In this document: positions 12,886 through 25,800 of the stretch, piece by piece
Layout of the letters: each line of letters opens with the position of its first letter
Numbering within the stretch: position 1 is the stretch's first letter
DNA from: Ligula intestinalis
Taxonomy: Eukaryota; Platyhelminthes; Cestoda; Diphyllobothriidea; Diphyllobothriidae
NCBI GenBank assembly: GCA_036362985.1
Contig: JAYGXS010000005.1
Location: 23,841,780-23,905,779, forward strand
Direction: 5' to 3'
DNA length: 64,000 nt
Position numbers and translations under genes: made by a program
Notes under the pieces: model-generated
The model's input: the letters and a program-made list of their open reading frames with translations, nothing else
Told to the model about the DNA's origin: nothing
Database searches by the model: none

Positions 12886-13570
12886 CATTCCAGAAATGTA
12901 AAAGTGTGCCAGAAATTTTTCAAATGCAAGTGAAGCCAAGTTTAAGGAATCGCATATATTTGCAGAAACCAGCAACTTATAAAGTTTTAAAAATTATGTT
13001 AAGCTAACTTCTGAAATTTTTTGCACAAAATGCACTAACAAAATCGTTTTCATCGCAATTTAGTTGACTAAACTGTTAATCTTGGCGAATTAGCAAAGTG
13101 TTTGCATATGTTACCGCAAAGCTAAAGTAAAGAAGGCTTTTTTGAATGCTTGTTATTCAGCAGTATATTTTTGTGCAAATTACACTTTCCGTTTTTGCGT
13201 TATTTAAAAACGACACAGACAGAAGAATTCTGAATATTCTTTTTTGCATTTGCAAACTTATAACAGGTCGTGGAATAAATCCACTTATCCGCAAAATGGT
13301 CCAGTAGAATGAAAAAAGTTAGCTCTTTCATTCCCTGTGCAATTAAATTGTTGATCTTGAGAGATATTAAAATAATTGTCAAATGCCTCTTATTTCATTT
13401 TAACATTACCTCAGCTATTTTTTGCGGCTTGGAATCTTGGGCATTGTTTGGAAAATTTCATTTTTCTGCAAAAACACTAAGTTTTACTTATATTTGTTTA
13501 AGTACATAATATACTTAGTACTGCTCATTTATATTCCTAAATTTGCGTAAATGCGTTCAAGCCGGTATGT
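12886..13570 (+). repeat. R4 interspersed repeat, copy 3
   Basis: Aligns with copy 2 over its first 480 bp (AAGTGAAGCCAAGTTTAAGG, TTTTTTGCACAAAATGCAC, ATATGTTACCGCAAAGC, GTCGTGGAATAAATCCAC). It then jumps to the distal part (AACACTAAGTTTTACTTATA, GTACTGCTCATTTATATTCC), so the middle of the longer form is missing. Noncoding. Confidence 0.7.
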
Positions 13571-15529
13571 GAGATATGATCGAATTTTAGTTTGAATTAT
13601 GTATTCTCTTAGATATTTGAAAGTTTCATTACTTATGACACCTTGTATATTTAATGATATTGCCGAGAGGATTTTATTTCGGAAAAAAAGACTAAACAAC
13701 CTCTGTACTCTGGGCAGGATTCCTAACAATTTTTGACTTTCAATCACTGCTTGGAGGAAGTGCTTAGATTCTGCTTTATAGGTGAGCCCTAGATCGCATA
13801 TAAGTGTTTGTATATGTGCGTCAATGAACACTTTGCAACCAGCTTGACCATGCGCCTTTTAGTCTGTTTAAATCTATAACAATAAAAGGTTTAGTGGTAG
13901 GTCTTCTTTAAAAAGATGTTTGCGATTTTCCCTACTAGACACGCCCCATTAAAAACGGGTAGCCATGCATTTGATTTTAATAAGTGTTTCACTATCTAAC
14001 CAAAAACGGAATCCTAACCTATAATTTCCCTAGAGATTAACCTAAAGTAATCTCTACTAAAAAGTGATTTTTTACCAACGTTCTACCTATTTGGCCATGT
14101 AGACAGTCCAAATATCACATGTGAAGAGTACTTAACCACTTTTTTCACTAGCAATGTTATTTTTCCTAATGCTGAAATGACCTATTTAAGGGATTTAAAC
14201 ACGCGATGAATTGGTTTTAAGGTAAAAATAGGCGTATTTTACATAAAAATGACAAATTCAATAATGGCATTTGGTAGTAATGAACAATGTAGCCAAATTT
14301 CAAGATTTCAGTTATTCTTTCTGATTGCTGGTAATAAATTAGGATGCAAAACTTAAACTTATTATTATTGTTCCTTAAAACATAAGTCAAACCCAAAAAG
14401 AACGTGAAGTACAACTTGGTTATTATTGTCAACATGAAAATAACAATTCTGTACGTGTATAAACTTCTGATCGAAACACCTTTGTACAAAAAAAGACTGA
14501 GGAGGCTTTTTTGACAAACTTTTTGTCATCACCAATCTAGCCTACGCAATCATTTAGAACTTTATTAATTGTTCTTTACACGACACACAAATCACCTCTT
14601 CTTACTGGTGTTTTGGAATATTTGCCCTAACATCCGAACCCAAGATCAACAACTAATAATGTGTTATATTTTCACGCCACTCACTCGAAAATCTTCCAAC
14701 TACTTCCGTGATCTGCAAAGGCAGGCAATTGCCTTTTCGTTTATGAGCATACCGCATCCAACTTTGTTTCGAGATTTTATAATCCAACAATTTGTAACAT
14801 TTATTTTGGAAGCCAGTTTTCGTGTACCCGAGAATGCAAAAATTAGTATTCATCATTTTACAACGAATGAATTGTTGTAAACGCTTCAAATATATAATCA
14901 GCGAGCTATAAGTTCAGTAATAAAAGCCCAGCATTTCGCGGGGCAAGTGAAAAAGTAACACTTTAAATCTTCTCAGACATATTTTCGAAATCTTCACTTT
15001 CCTTTTTGAGCGTTTCTTTATTCACTGCTTTGTAACTGTATCTTCTAAAATTTACAATCGCAAATTTCCTTCTATTGAGATTGCTAATTGTTTTACAGTT
15101 TTTATAAGCTATTTTGGTCCATTTTCAATTCTCTCCTGATAAGTAAATTCAGGAGAAGGCTCATGAAAAATTAATTGCTTATTGTGATGCAGTAAGGTTG
15201 ATCAAAAAATGGTTCTGGATGGACTATTTTAAATTATCGTTACGCACAGCGGAAATGTCTAGTGTGGACATACTCTGAGGCGATAAGTTGCATGAAGACG
15301 TGTAGAACCCTTAACGTCACAATGAAACAACGCCATAAGTAGTGCAAAATACGCCGGTTCATCGATTGAAAATTAGACTATTTGCACGAAATCTTATCCA
15401 AAGAATCCCCAGCAGAGGTGTCTACCCCGGCTGGAAACGTTGTTTGCGAAGCCGTTACTCTTCGGCTATGACTAACAGTAAGCTCACATATTAAAGACGC
15501 GCTGTGGAGACATTTATCCGACTAAATCA
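13571..15529. other. No gene seen
   Basis: Contains a 100-codon minus frame (13529-13831) and two overlapping opposite frames at 14569-14889. None shows a domain, and the amino-acid composition is that of translated AT-rich noncoding DNA. Confidence 0.5.
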
Positions 15530-15850
15530 TTTCTTTTATGAACAAAATTAAGAATAGGCGTTAATAGCTATCAAATAGGTATAAGGTAGGATGTTTTCAT
15601 GCATGCTTTACATAAAATATATTTTTATTTTTAAAAAGGCAGTCAAAATCAATGATAAAAATACATACTGTTTTAGCAGCCATTTTAACAGAATGATCGC
15701 ATACTCGGCATCCTAGCGTGACCGAAAATAATTGAAATTGGACTGAATTATACACAGTATTGCAGCCCTACTCAATGTTTTTTTTACGATTACCGGTCTT
15801 TTTCAAATTGCAGAATGCTTCATTCAGCGCTCATCATACTGTATATCTCT
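15530..15850 (+). repeat. Foldback (FB) element, partial copy
   Basis: Shares the inner block of the FB element: GCTTTACATAAAATATATTT, AGGCAGTCAAAATCAATGAT and AATACATACTGTTTTAGCAG correspond to blocks in the full copies at 4.4 and 24.5 kb. Its last part (ATTGCAGCCCTACTCAATG, TTGCAGAATGCTTCATTCAG) matches 31.52-31.60 kb. Neither inverted end was found. Confidence 0.5.
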
Positions 15851-15956
15851 AAATGTTTCTCTTTTTTGTTATTTATCGCAACTCATAATTTTACTTTACC
15901 TACGTTTTCACACATCTGAACACCTACCATTTTGCGCAGTAAACAAAAATATGGCG

Positions 15957-15967
15957 TTTATTTTATT
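15957..15967 (-). promoter_or_regulatory. Candidate polyadenylation signal of the RGK gene
   Basis: Two overlapping AATAAA hexamers on the minus strand, about 490 nt beyond the stop codon at 16454. None closer was seen. The position is plausible for a 3' UTR but the motif is common in AT-rich DNA. Confidence 0.3.
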
Positions 15968-16453
15968 CCGCTTGTCCTTTGTTTAATGAATTATGTGACA
16001 TCTGCCTTTTATGTCCTTATGTCTCTGGACAATAGGATTTAAACAGTTCCATTCGTTACCAGGTTTTGCTGCAACATAAAAACCGTGTAATAAGCTTATG
16101 GTTGACCTAAGTTATCGTACTCTAGTTGGGTTAGCGTGATAAATGCGTATTTTGCTATACTGTTCTGATTTAACAGTACTTTGTTTAATTCACTTTGAAT
16201 TTCATGATAGTACTTTGGAGGCAGGATCTAGATTAGCACTTATGGGGTAATCATTTTTGTTAATCACATAATAATCATGCTTTCTTCTGCATCACAAATG
16301 TGGTTCCAAAACACGACCCTGCAAGTGATCGAGTTATTGTAGTATATATATACATATATTTGTGCAAAAATACATAACTTTACTTCCGTGAACGTCAGGA
16401 AAACATAAGACGGCACAACAGTCCAATATCTCTCCTGGAAAGTAGCAACTCTA

Positions 16454-16851
16454 TTACTCTATACCGTCGAAGCCAATGTTTGACCTTGTAAAATGTCTCC
16501 TGAAAAACTTTGCCAGACTCCCCTTATTGCTGGCCGTTTTTGAAACTAAGACAACTCCAGAACTGCAACTATTAGCACCGGTAGCAGCATCTGCGGTAGA
16601 TTTTGATGCGACGTTCGTTGCACTAGCCAGATCTCGTCTGGCAGCAACAGCTTTATGGGGTGAAGAGGGGGAGGATGTGGACGTATTGTGGTGCTGAGGA
16701 TGGTTCGTTGTTCCCCGGGCGCCCACCTTGCTTTCATCCAGTTCACAAAGATGGGTTATGACAGTCAGCAGGAGTTCTGGGATCATGTGACCCAGAGCTG
16801 CGGAGATCTCAAGGAATTTTGCGTTATGAGCAGTGGCGAATTGCCGGGCAT
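16454..16851 (-). CDS. RGK GTPase exon 4: G5 motif and C-terminal tail
   Basis: The acceptor is a run of T followed by CAATCTACAG. The exon encodes DARQFATAHNAKFLEISAAL, which matches the RGK segment that carries G5 (CKFIETSAA), then a helix and a tail rich in Ala, Ser and Thr. It ends in SLAKFFRRHFTRSN, IGFDGIE and TAA at 16456-16454. The basic-aromatic block near the end is like the membrane and calmodulin-binding end of RGK proteins; there is no prenylation box. The Ala/Ser/His-rich insert between helix 5 and the tail is poorly conserved in the family. Confidence 0.9.
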
Positions 16852-19800
16852 CTGTAGATTGAAAAAAAAAACGATTCACATATATGATAAATCTGGTTAC
16901 GCAGTGTGCTTGATCGCATATTCATGAATTTAATAAAAATAATATGTGCTTCTAAATGTTTGGTGGCGTGGATGGTGAACGAATCCTAGCACAACGCAGT
17001 GCATTTTTACAGCTTTCTTTTGCTGATGCTCAAGAAAGTACGTTTTATTTAGAGGGCCGAGCTGATGATCTTCACACATATCTCTACTGTTAGACAAAAG
17101 AGCGAACAGTCAGTGCGCATGTTGAGACATACTTCTAAAAGTGAATATTTTTGCCTATTCAAGACATTTTTTGCTAGTTTCGTGAATTCACATATGTCTC
17201 GCTGATCGAAAAGGAATACGGTACGGAACAGTCAGGTTCGAAAAGGTCTGTCTTTATATTCTTGCACTTTTAGGGTGGCGACATTGTAAATACCATCAAG
17301 AGGCACTTCCTTAACGTCACTGAAAGGACATATGGTGTTGCTGAGGTCAGAGTGTGTAATGATACTGAGCCCTTACCGATTCCTTGTGCAAAGGATGCCT
17401 TGCCGTTGTACACAGAGCACTGTCGGATGCAAGTACATATAGCGAACGCATGGGCAATTAGTAGCCAAAGCCGAAGAGCACATATCGAGTTAGTTTTTAA
17501 AACAAAAAATCTGAACTTTTCGTTTAACATTCATCTTTCTAAACACTTGTTCAGGCACGAACACCTCCTACCTTGCACTACCTGGGGGCAGTTGACGATA
17601 TAAATTTGAACTATTTAAATAACTGGAGCATGTGGTTAGCATTAATCTGCAGTGGTTACGCCGGCTTCTTCATCACACATTTCCTTTTCAAAGTTTTTGC
17701 TTAAAACGTTTTGCCCGACGTTTGCTGCCCACAGTGATTTTTTTTTAAGTTATTGATAAACCTTCTTGGCTATTTACGATGAGCTTGCTGTTAAAATTAA
17801 TTTTTTGTATGAATGCAATTTTGGATTTGTTTACATTATACATGGTATGCAACGAGAGAAAGCAGCTGGTAAGCCCTCTCGTAATTTTTAGGTTCTCTTA
17901 ATTTTCCTGTTTGTGCAATCTTTAAAAATAGCAACTAGATGACAGATATTTAGGCCGATAGATATTAGGACTGATAAACTCTGAACAAATTGTTAACCCA
18001 TTTTTACAAAATGTGCACAAAAATCGAGCTTGCATATAAGAAACGGAAGAAGCAGCAGAATTAAATGAAAGAAAACAATGCTATTTGCATCAAACCAAAA
18101 GATATCAGACCATAAAATGAGTTAATTTATCGACCTTATAGAAACTTGAAACAGCAAGAAGGTTAAAATGGCCGTTTAAAACTCCTTCATCCGTCCCTGT
18201 TCAATTATTTTTACCCAAAGAGGACTGATATTATTAATAAACGCCAAGCAAGCTAAAGCCTAGCTGTAAGAAAATATAATTAAAACCTAGGGGCAAATAT
18301 AGTCAACAAATATATTATAATAGAGCTTGTTAATAATACAAAAAGCAAACGTCCTAGCAATCGTACTTACTTCTTTGGAACTGTTTTCTAGGTCTAACTG
18401 ATTTGATTTTATCAGAACATGTCAGTTTCTGTGATTACGTGCCGGATGTAAAATCTCATAAGTTGGCAGTTTGTACATTCCAGAAACTTACATTTGTTCC
18501 GCCCGACATTGCTTGCTGCTATATGCTTCCACTGCTATCGGCAGGAATCTAGGATTCTTATCTTGTTAAAGGTTTTTTTATCTATTTTCCTTAACCATTA
18601 AGCAAACTTGTGAACGCTGGTTAGTGTTATCAGCAGATTTGCCAAAATAACGTTTTGAAGTGATATTTAATGTTTCGAGTTTAAAGTTCTCATTTTGCAT
18701 CTATGAATTGAACGCTCAGGAAGATTGCTTGGTCCACAACCGTTTGTTGCTACCGTCACGTTCCACTATTTTCACTCAACAACATTGAAACAGATGGCAA
18801 TATTAAATTATACACCGCAGTTTTGATTGAAAATAGAGGCACGTACATTCTCTTGAGAAGATCACGTTTTTTGGAGGTCCCAAGAGACTTTTTAGTTTGG
18901 CCACACCACTTAAGACGACTTTTCCGTCGTCAACGAAAAATATGTTTTTTAAAAAAAATTTTGGCACGCAGCATATAATTTGAAATAAATGGGAAAACAT
19001 TAATTTTTCAAGGTCCTTATTAGCCTTGGTCCCACTTAATACGTGAATAAAAAATCTCAGAAACGGTGGTGGTTAACAATCAAATAGAAAATAATTGTTG
19101 TAACCCAGATGTTCTTTAAAAAGTTTTTGATCAATATTTTTTGTTATGTGTATGCTTAAAAAGAGTCAATTCCCTCTCTCATTAAATACCAACCAAAACC
19201 TTAAATTTGGATTCGATTAAAAACAATTATTCAAGAGGCTTTGTGATGCTGACTATTATATCATCTGAATTTAGGATATGTCAAAAGCATGTAGACTCCT
19301 TCGACTGCCTGTAGCAAGTTTATTCTGCACAAAATGGCTTCTAAAGCAATATAAATTTTTGTTTAAATTTCAATGTCCAATTGGATGTAAATTTACTTTC
19401 AAGAAAACCCACACAAACATTACTTTGTATACTTGCTTGGTAGCAAATTGAGCCTGCTTCAAGTTTTATAAGTTTGAAGAACGGATATATTTTGTTCTTT
19501 AAAGTCTCTACTTGTGAGAGTTACATCATATTGAAAAGTTTCTTCATAAAACGTTGTGTGCGTCAGTTTATTAATGTTGCAAATTCTGTATTCAACACAA
19601 TTTTCCTACGCCAAAAAATTGGTCAAGATTAAAAATAGCCCTTATTCATACGGTGGGGAACTATGTATTTTTCCCAGACAGAATATATAGGACGTGTAGC
19701 TTGGAAACTGCAACTTTAAGTGTATTGGCTGATAAGGTTTAGTATTATTCAACGATTTAGAAACGTTTTTTAATCGGAATATATCCGATCTGTAAGCAGG

Positions 19801-22800
19801 TGAGTACAAGAGGGAATACTTTTGAAAGTTTCCTGTAAAATGCACCAACATTTAAAAATAAATTTCAATTTACTGAAAAAATCATACTGCCTAGATAACT
19901 TTTTTAACTTTTTTTTTCTTATTGCGTGCAGTCTGAACAAGGCTCGTTCAAAAGCTAGCATCTTAAAGTGACTAAAGTATCTTAAAATGAGGATGAACGA
20001 TGACCAGAATTCAAATGTTACTTAAGTACTTTGTTTGAACCAAAAAGGAATTTCACGTCTTTGACTGAGGGTTCATGAGATAGAGAATCTAATGTATATA
20101 CGTTAGCGTGATTCCTGCTCAAGGAACCCTGATTATTGACAAGGCAACACTATGCTGCAGAATTCGTGATCAATAAAACACGTAAACCTAAATAAACTTC
20201 CGCTATACTTGAACGTACCCTCGGAGTTCACCTCGCGTCGTCGTACGAGATCGAACTTATTTGCAGCTAAAATGAATCCTGCGGGTGGGATTGAGTTGTT
20301 GGCCATAGATTTGCACAGTTCCAACAGAACACGCTGGGCAAATTCGTAGGTCGATCCATCGTCGATGGCGTATACCACCAGGAAGGCATCAACATAATCT
20401 TGTATTTCAATATTCTAGACAAACAGTAAAAACGGAGTTAGTGTTTTTTATTTAAAAAAAACTAAATGCTCCTGACTGCCGAGAAAAATACGTATGTGAA
20501 CTGTGCCGAAAATGGTAAGAAAGCACCCATGACATAGACCTTCTTTTTTCTTTGCATTCTCTCGGCAGACATAAAAAGGACACAAAAATGCGCAGTTCAC
20601 AGTCAGTATATTTGTTTAACGCTGTTTTTCGGTCCTCTATGTGTTCACTTAGAATATTGCCAACTGCATGGTGAAAAAAACTGTCGCCGCGATCGGTCAG
20701 ATGATCTGATTGTAACTGTTCCTAGCAAAAAAAACTTAACCATCTATTCGTCCTTATTTTCACCGCTACCATCATCACCACCACCACATATGCTATCGCC
20801 CGAAAAGTGGAACATCCCTCAGTAGATGCGCCAAAATATAAAAAGGTAAACAAAGCAAACTGCAAATATGAACCCTATGACAATAAATATATTTTTCTGC
20901 CGTTTCGAAGTGTGTCGTGGCTCTACTTCGAGCGACAATAGCAGAAAGTTATAATTCATACACAACGAGTCGCATTATTTACAAGATATAGTCGATACGT
21001 TACCTCATTCTTAGGACAATTAACCTCTCCCCTTTCTTCAAGAATAGTTGCGCGCCAGAACACTTATGTTTCCGGATCGTGACTTGCTGAAATTGCGTCA
21101 TCTGTGGTGGATTTATGTGTGTTTAGTAGTCGACCATCTGGTTCCCTGACGCGAACATCAGACGCCGCGTTGGCATATGCCTTTCCCAAGTGGCAAATTG
21201 TTTTGAAAAAACTGAGCCTTATTACTGAATAGGGATTGGATAGGTCATTGTAGGACCTGGTAATCATGGTTCGACTAAATTGCGACTTTAGGCAAATGTT
21301 CGCATACAACGTACGTGTGTAGATAGAGGCGTAGAAGGCGTTGCGATCACCGGTATCATGCTTTTACTTGTCTGAGGCTTCGGACTCTTTCTGGAGTCCA
21401 TCATCAGTGATAAGAAGCGTTAACGAAAGGCAAGCAACAGGCATCTCCGGACTGATGGTACTGGTGTCTGACTGCTTCCCCGCTTCCTCCATCCCATTCA
21501 TAACAGCGGATCCGCCCCTGCGTGCTATTGCTGTTGCTTGCGTTTTGTTTACACCTTTTATCTCTGACGGTGGACTTCAGAAAGAGCTCAAAAGCTTACT
21601 CATGTAAAAGTAGGATTTTAGTAACTGCAACACTTTCTATTGAAATCGCGACTCACACGCTTATCGTCTCCACTGAAAATTTAGCCTCATCAAAATTGAA
21701 CTTGTGACCGGGTCCTACCAACTTGAGAATTGACGTCATCTATCCACACTGTTATCGTCTGTTTAGCAGCTTGCGTCTGTATAAGTCGTGCAGTTTTCCC
21801 AACATGTATGCTTAGAACGCAACTGCGGCAAATGTTATAGATCACTCCAAATGTTTCCTGCCATGGTGGTGGGTCTTTACGTTTCATTACCTGTCGAAAG
21901 CTGCATGATCGTAGGTGCCTTCCAGTAAACCGTCGTCTTTGCATTGTAGCTGAGCACATCAAAGAAACTGCTTCCCTTTTTCTGTGTGACTCATGAAACT
22001 TATATACGGGAAGGCGGAAGTGATTTGATTGAAACATACGCCTCAGGCCATGCCGAGACAGTTTTTATCAAGGTAAATGTAGGTAAATATATTTGAACTC
22101 CTTATTGGAACAGAACAGGTATGCAATGCATTGTTTCAGCAGAGCATTTCAAAAGGGTGGTGTTGCCATTCAATGGAATTGGGTGCGAAAGGGCTGACAG
22201 TAAATAACTCCTAAGGCACTGTTCGAAAATTCAATAGGTTTGATAGCCACTTGAGATATTTTAAAGAGAAAAACTGTCACCCATGGGTGAAGAGTCTTTT
22301 CAAACCGGATGGCCTGAACTGAAATTGTTTGAAGCATTTCAGGAAGAGCCCGTCACGATTTTTATTATTTACCGTAGGATCGCTCGAAAACATTGCGAAG
22401 AACTTTATCGAATGTCGGAGATGCGCCCATCGTACACTCTTGCTGGTTACCGAGTCTGCTGACCAGGTGACGAAATTAATCAATGGATAAAGTGATCGAC
22501 GAATGACCTATCTAGGCCGAGCACAGCCGTCTCGTCATTCGCGTCCTCTCTCGCTGTTAATGAGACCACCTGCATAACAGTCATCTGTTCTGCTCCCATG
22601 ACGATGCTTAGCTCCCTCTTGTGTGCTAATATCTTGGTATTTTGCGTAAGGGTAGTGACCTGCTGATTTTTAATTACCTGTGGTGAACTTGCTTGGTCAT
22701 CTGATTTCCTAACACTGGCACTGGCTGACGCTTTGGCATCTGCGTTTACCGAGTAGCAAATTTATTTTCGAATAATCAAGTCGATTTTTACGAAACCTTG

Positions 22801-25800
22801 CAGGTTGTCTTCTGGACACCAGCTTACTTTACGAAGGGTCCGCGCAAACGGGTGCTTCCAATAGCTGAAGTGGCGGCAAAATGCCTAGTGAATCGTGTGC
22901 TATTTTGTCAGAAGACGCTGACACAAGCCCTTGTACTTTTGTGGTCGACCTCGACGACAGATGTCGATAGCATTTCGCTCCCATCCTCCAGTGACAGTCG
23001 CTCGCTTCTTGCAAATACCAGCAGTCATCACTGTATGTATCAAACCTCTGATCAATGCCTGCAACATAACCCAATTAACTCCCCCTCCCCCTACCCCACC
23101 ACCAGAACCTCTACACGCCGACCTTTCCCTGCGAGCGACATGTAAACAATGAATTGTAATCAGACTACCCTTATAAACCTTGCCCAACTGTAGAGTTTTC
23201 AGCTGCCCTGCAAATGTTTTAGCCTGACAGAGGTTTGATGAAAACATGTTTGTCAACTTGACTTATCAAATTAAGTAACTCAAGCAAATTGCCACACATT
23301 TTTGTATGCGAGAACTTTCGACTATTCAGGTCTGAATGTATGCTACTTATGTACACATTTAGCAATAAACGGCATCCCTATCGAGGATAGTTGCCCCAGC
23401 TTGCGCGCTAATTGTTTGGTGGTTGGCGTGCGGGCAGTGACCTGCTGAACTTTCATCGCCTGTGCTGGACTTAGGCATGTTGACTGCTCGGACATCTGGC
23501 TCCCTGAGAAAAGCACTAGCCCATGTGCTGACGTGTGCGTTCCCCGAGTGCCGAATTGCTTTGGCTAAACCAAATTTCAGCACTGAGTGGGCATTAGGTA
23601 GGCTGTTGCACTTGTTTAAAGAGTGGGGGCCCGGGACACAAGTAACGGGCAGTTTATGTCACCTCCTGTGCGACTTCCAGGTCAAGAGTCGCACGACGGT
23701 CATCGAGCAAGCATCCCAAATGCGGGTAACTAGTCTCAATGGGGAACCGTTAATTGTCGCACGCATGCATGACTGTATCTTTAAAAAAACAGCAACTACC
23801 ATAGGCGCCAGAATTCTTGCAACATGTCAAAATATGCAAAATATTGATGCACTTTCGCTAATCGGTATTGACTCACGTTCTGAGACTGATTTTCTTGCAG
23901 AAGATTTTGAAGTCAATTCAGTCAAAATAAGATGCGGGCATTTTAACGAGCTTCTTTCTGACCGCTTAGAAATTCTAGGTACTGTAAAAGCTAACTACTA
24001 TAAGAAAAGACGTATGGATCAATGATTTTGAATGAATTTTATGAAAAACGTACACAAAAAATAATGTATTGCACTCTTTTGGTAGCGAACTACACCTTCT
24101 TTAAATTGCATACTTAAAAAAGGGTAAAGTTCGGTTTTAAAAATATGGCTTCATTGTTAAACAATTTCAAAACCTATTGGCTGCTACACTCGAATTCAGA
24201 GTTTAAAAACTATGCACTGTGCACATCCTGCTAAAGGAAAAGCACATTTGCATCTACGTTTTCGGAAACAGTTCACATAGTTCTCATATATTTATGCGGT
24301 AGATGTGGAGCAAGCTTTATACAGAATAGGCAGCTTTAATAAATCGATGATATCATGTTTTATGAATAAACACTTCACAAGCGTAAACAAACTCATTATT
24401 ATAAATGCTTTAAAACCAAAAGATGCCCTTTATTTAAGTATAAAATGTAATAAAAGCCTAATTTTCTGCCAAACAAGTGCAATACATAATTGTTTCGTTA
24501 GCGTTTTCCATTACATATAAACAAGTGCATTTATAAAGGCAGTTAAAATCAATGATTACTACGTCCACTATTTATTTAGTTATATTTTATAGCACGTACA
24601 TGTTGTCATCGGAGAGAGGGAGCTCGTTAAAAAGCCAACGTCTTATCATGACTGAAATGAATTCAGAATACACTAAACGATAATCACTGTCTTAGCCTGA
24701 GGCAATGCCGATTAGCGAAAGGATATCAATCTTTCGCATATGTTGGCATTTTGCGCGAATTCTTTCGCCTTCCTTATTCTCAGTGGAGGAACCGTTACTT
24801 GTCATAAAAATGAAGTCGCCTAGTGTGCCTGCATCCAAAAAAACTGCAACATCCTGTATATGAGATGACATTTTTCTGCATCAGTGATTGACTGCTCAAC
24901 GTAAGTTAAAGAAACTTCCTGCCCCAGAGATCCCATTTGCTTTTTCTCACTTACGTACCGAGAGTTGCATGTTCCTTTTACTTTTACTATGTGAACATGC
25001 TAAAGACAACACGAAAGCGCTATATAGAGTCAAACGTTTTACTTAGCCTAATATAACCGTCGCAGATTTTGCCAATGCTTTTTTCGCCCCACTGGATACC
25101 ATTTTGTGTCAGCAGCAAGAATACGTCCCGTATAAGGCAGCAGGTTAAAGGGAACATACTCAATCGCTGCCAATCATTTTTTGTAGAAATAATTTAAAAG
25201 GCAATAGTAGTTTACGTATTCCCCCTCATATACCGCTAGTCCCAGTATTTTAGCCTACAAAAACAATGGTTATATAGTTTTGGGGGTTGGAAATAAGATA
25301 GACAGGAAAGGAAATTTACAGAAAAAAGTGTAGAGTGAAAAAAATGTAGTCAAGTTTGTTCCCCGTGGCCGTTGGGAGGCATTTTTCAGTATATAAATTA
25401 TAAATGTGCGGGCACTTTGTGCTGAAAAATATATAAATCTAACTCCAGAACGGTAAGTTGGACCTCAGGTGAGTTGAAGTAGACGACTGCCAAACACCGT
25501 TTTTTTTAGAAATCCAAAAAAACCTGCAATTTCATAATCATGTTTTTCCGCAATACCTTCCACGAGAATGCAGATGAAAAACCTTAAAGAGAGCAATCAT
25601 CAACACTTTCAAATACACTAGAATAAAAAAATGCATTGAGCAGTTCTCAAAGTCTATTCCACTGCGTATTTTAATTCCCCACACAGGAAACCTTTTTAAC
25701 TCCATCTTCGTAGGAAAACATGCTGGTAGTAAAGATTGATGCAAAGACTACACAAGCTTATGTTGCCAGTAAAAGATAAAAAGAACCACAATTTTAGAAC

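Noticed and set aside
13529..13831. 100-codon minus frame as a small gene
   Set aside because: AT-driven composition, no domain, no splice or promoter context; it begins inside the end of R4 copy 3.
23462..24025. 187-codon plus frame as a gene
   Set aside because: It runs from antisense PLE-A sequence into the left arm of the foldback element; the frame is not conserved in other copies of either repeat.
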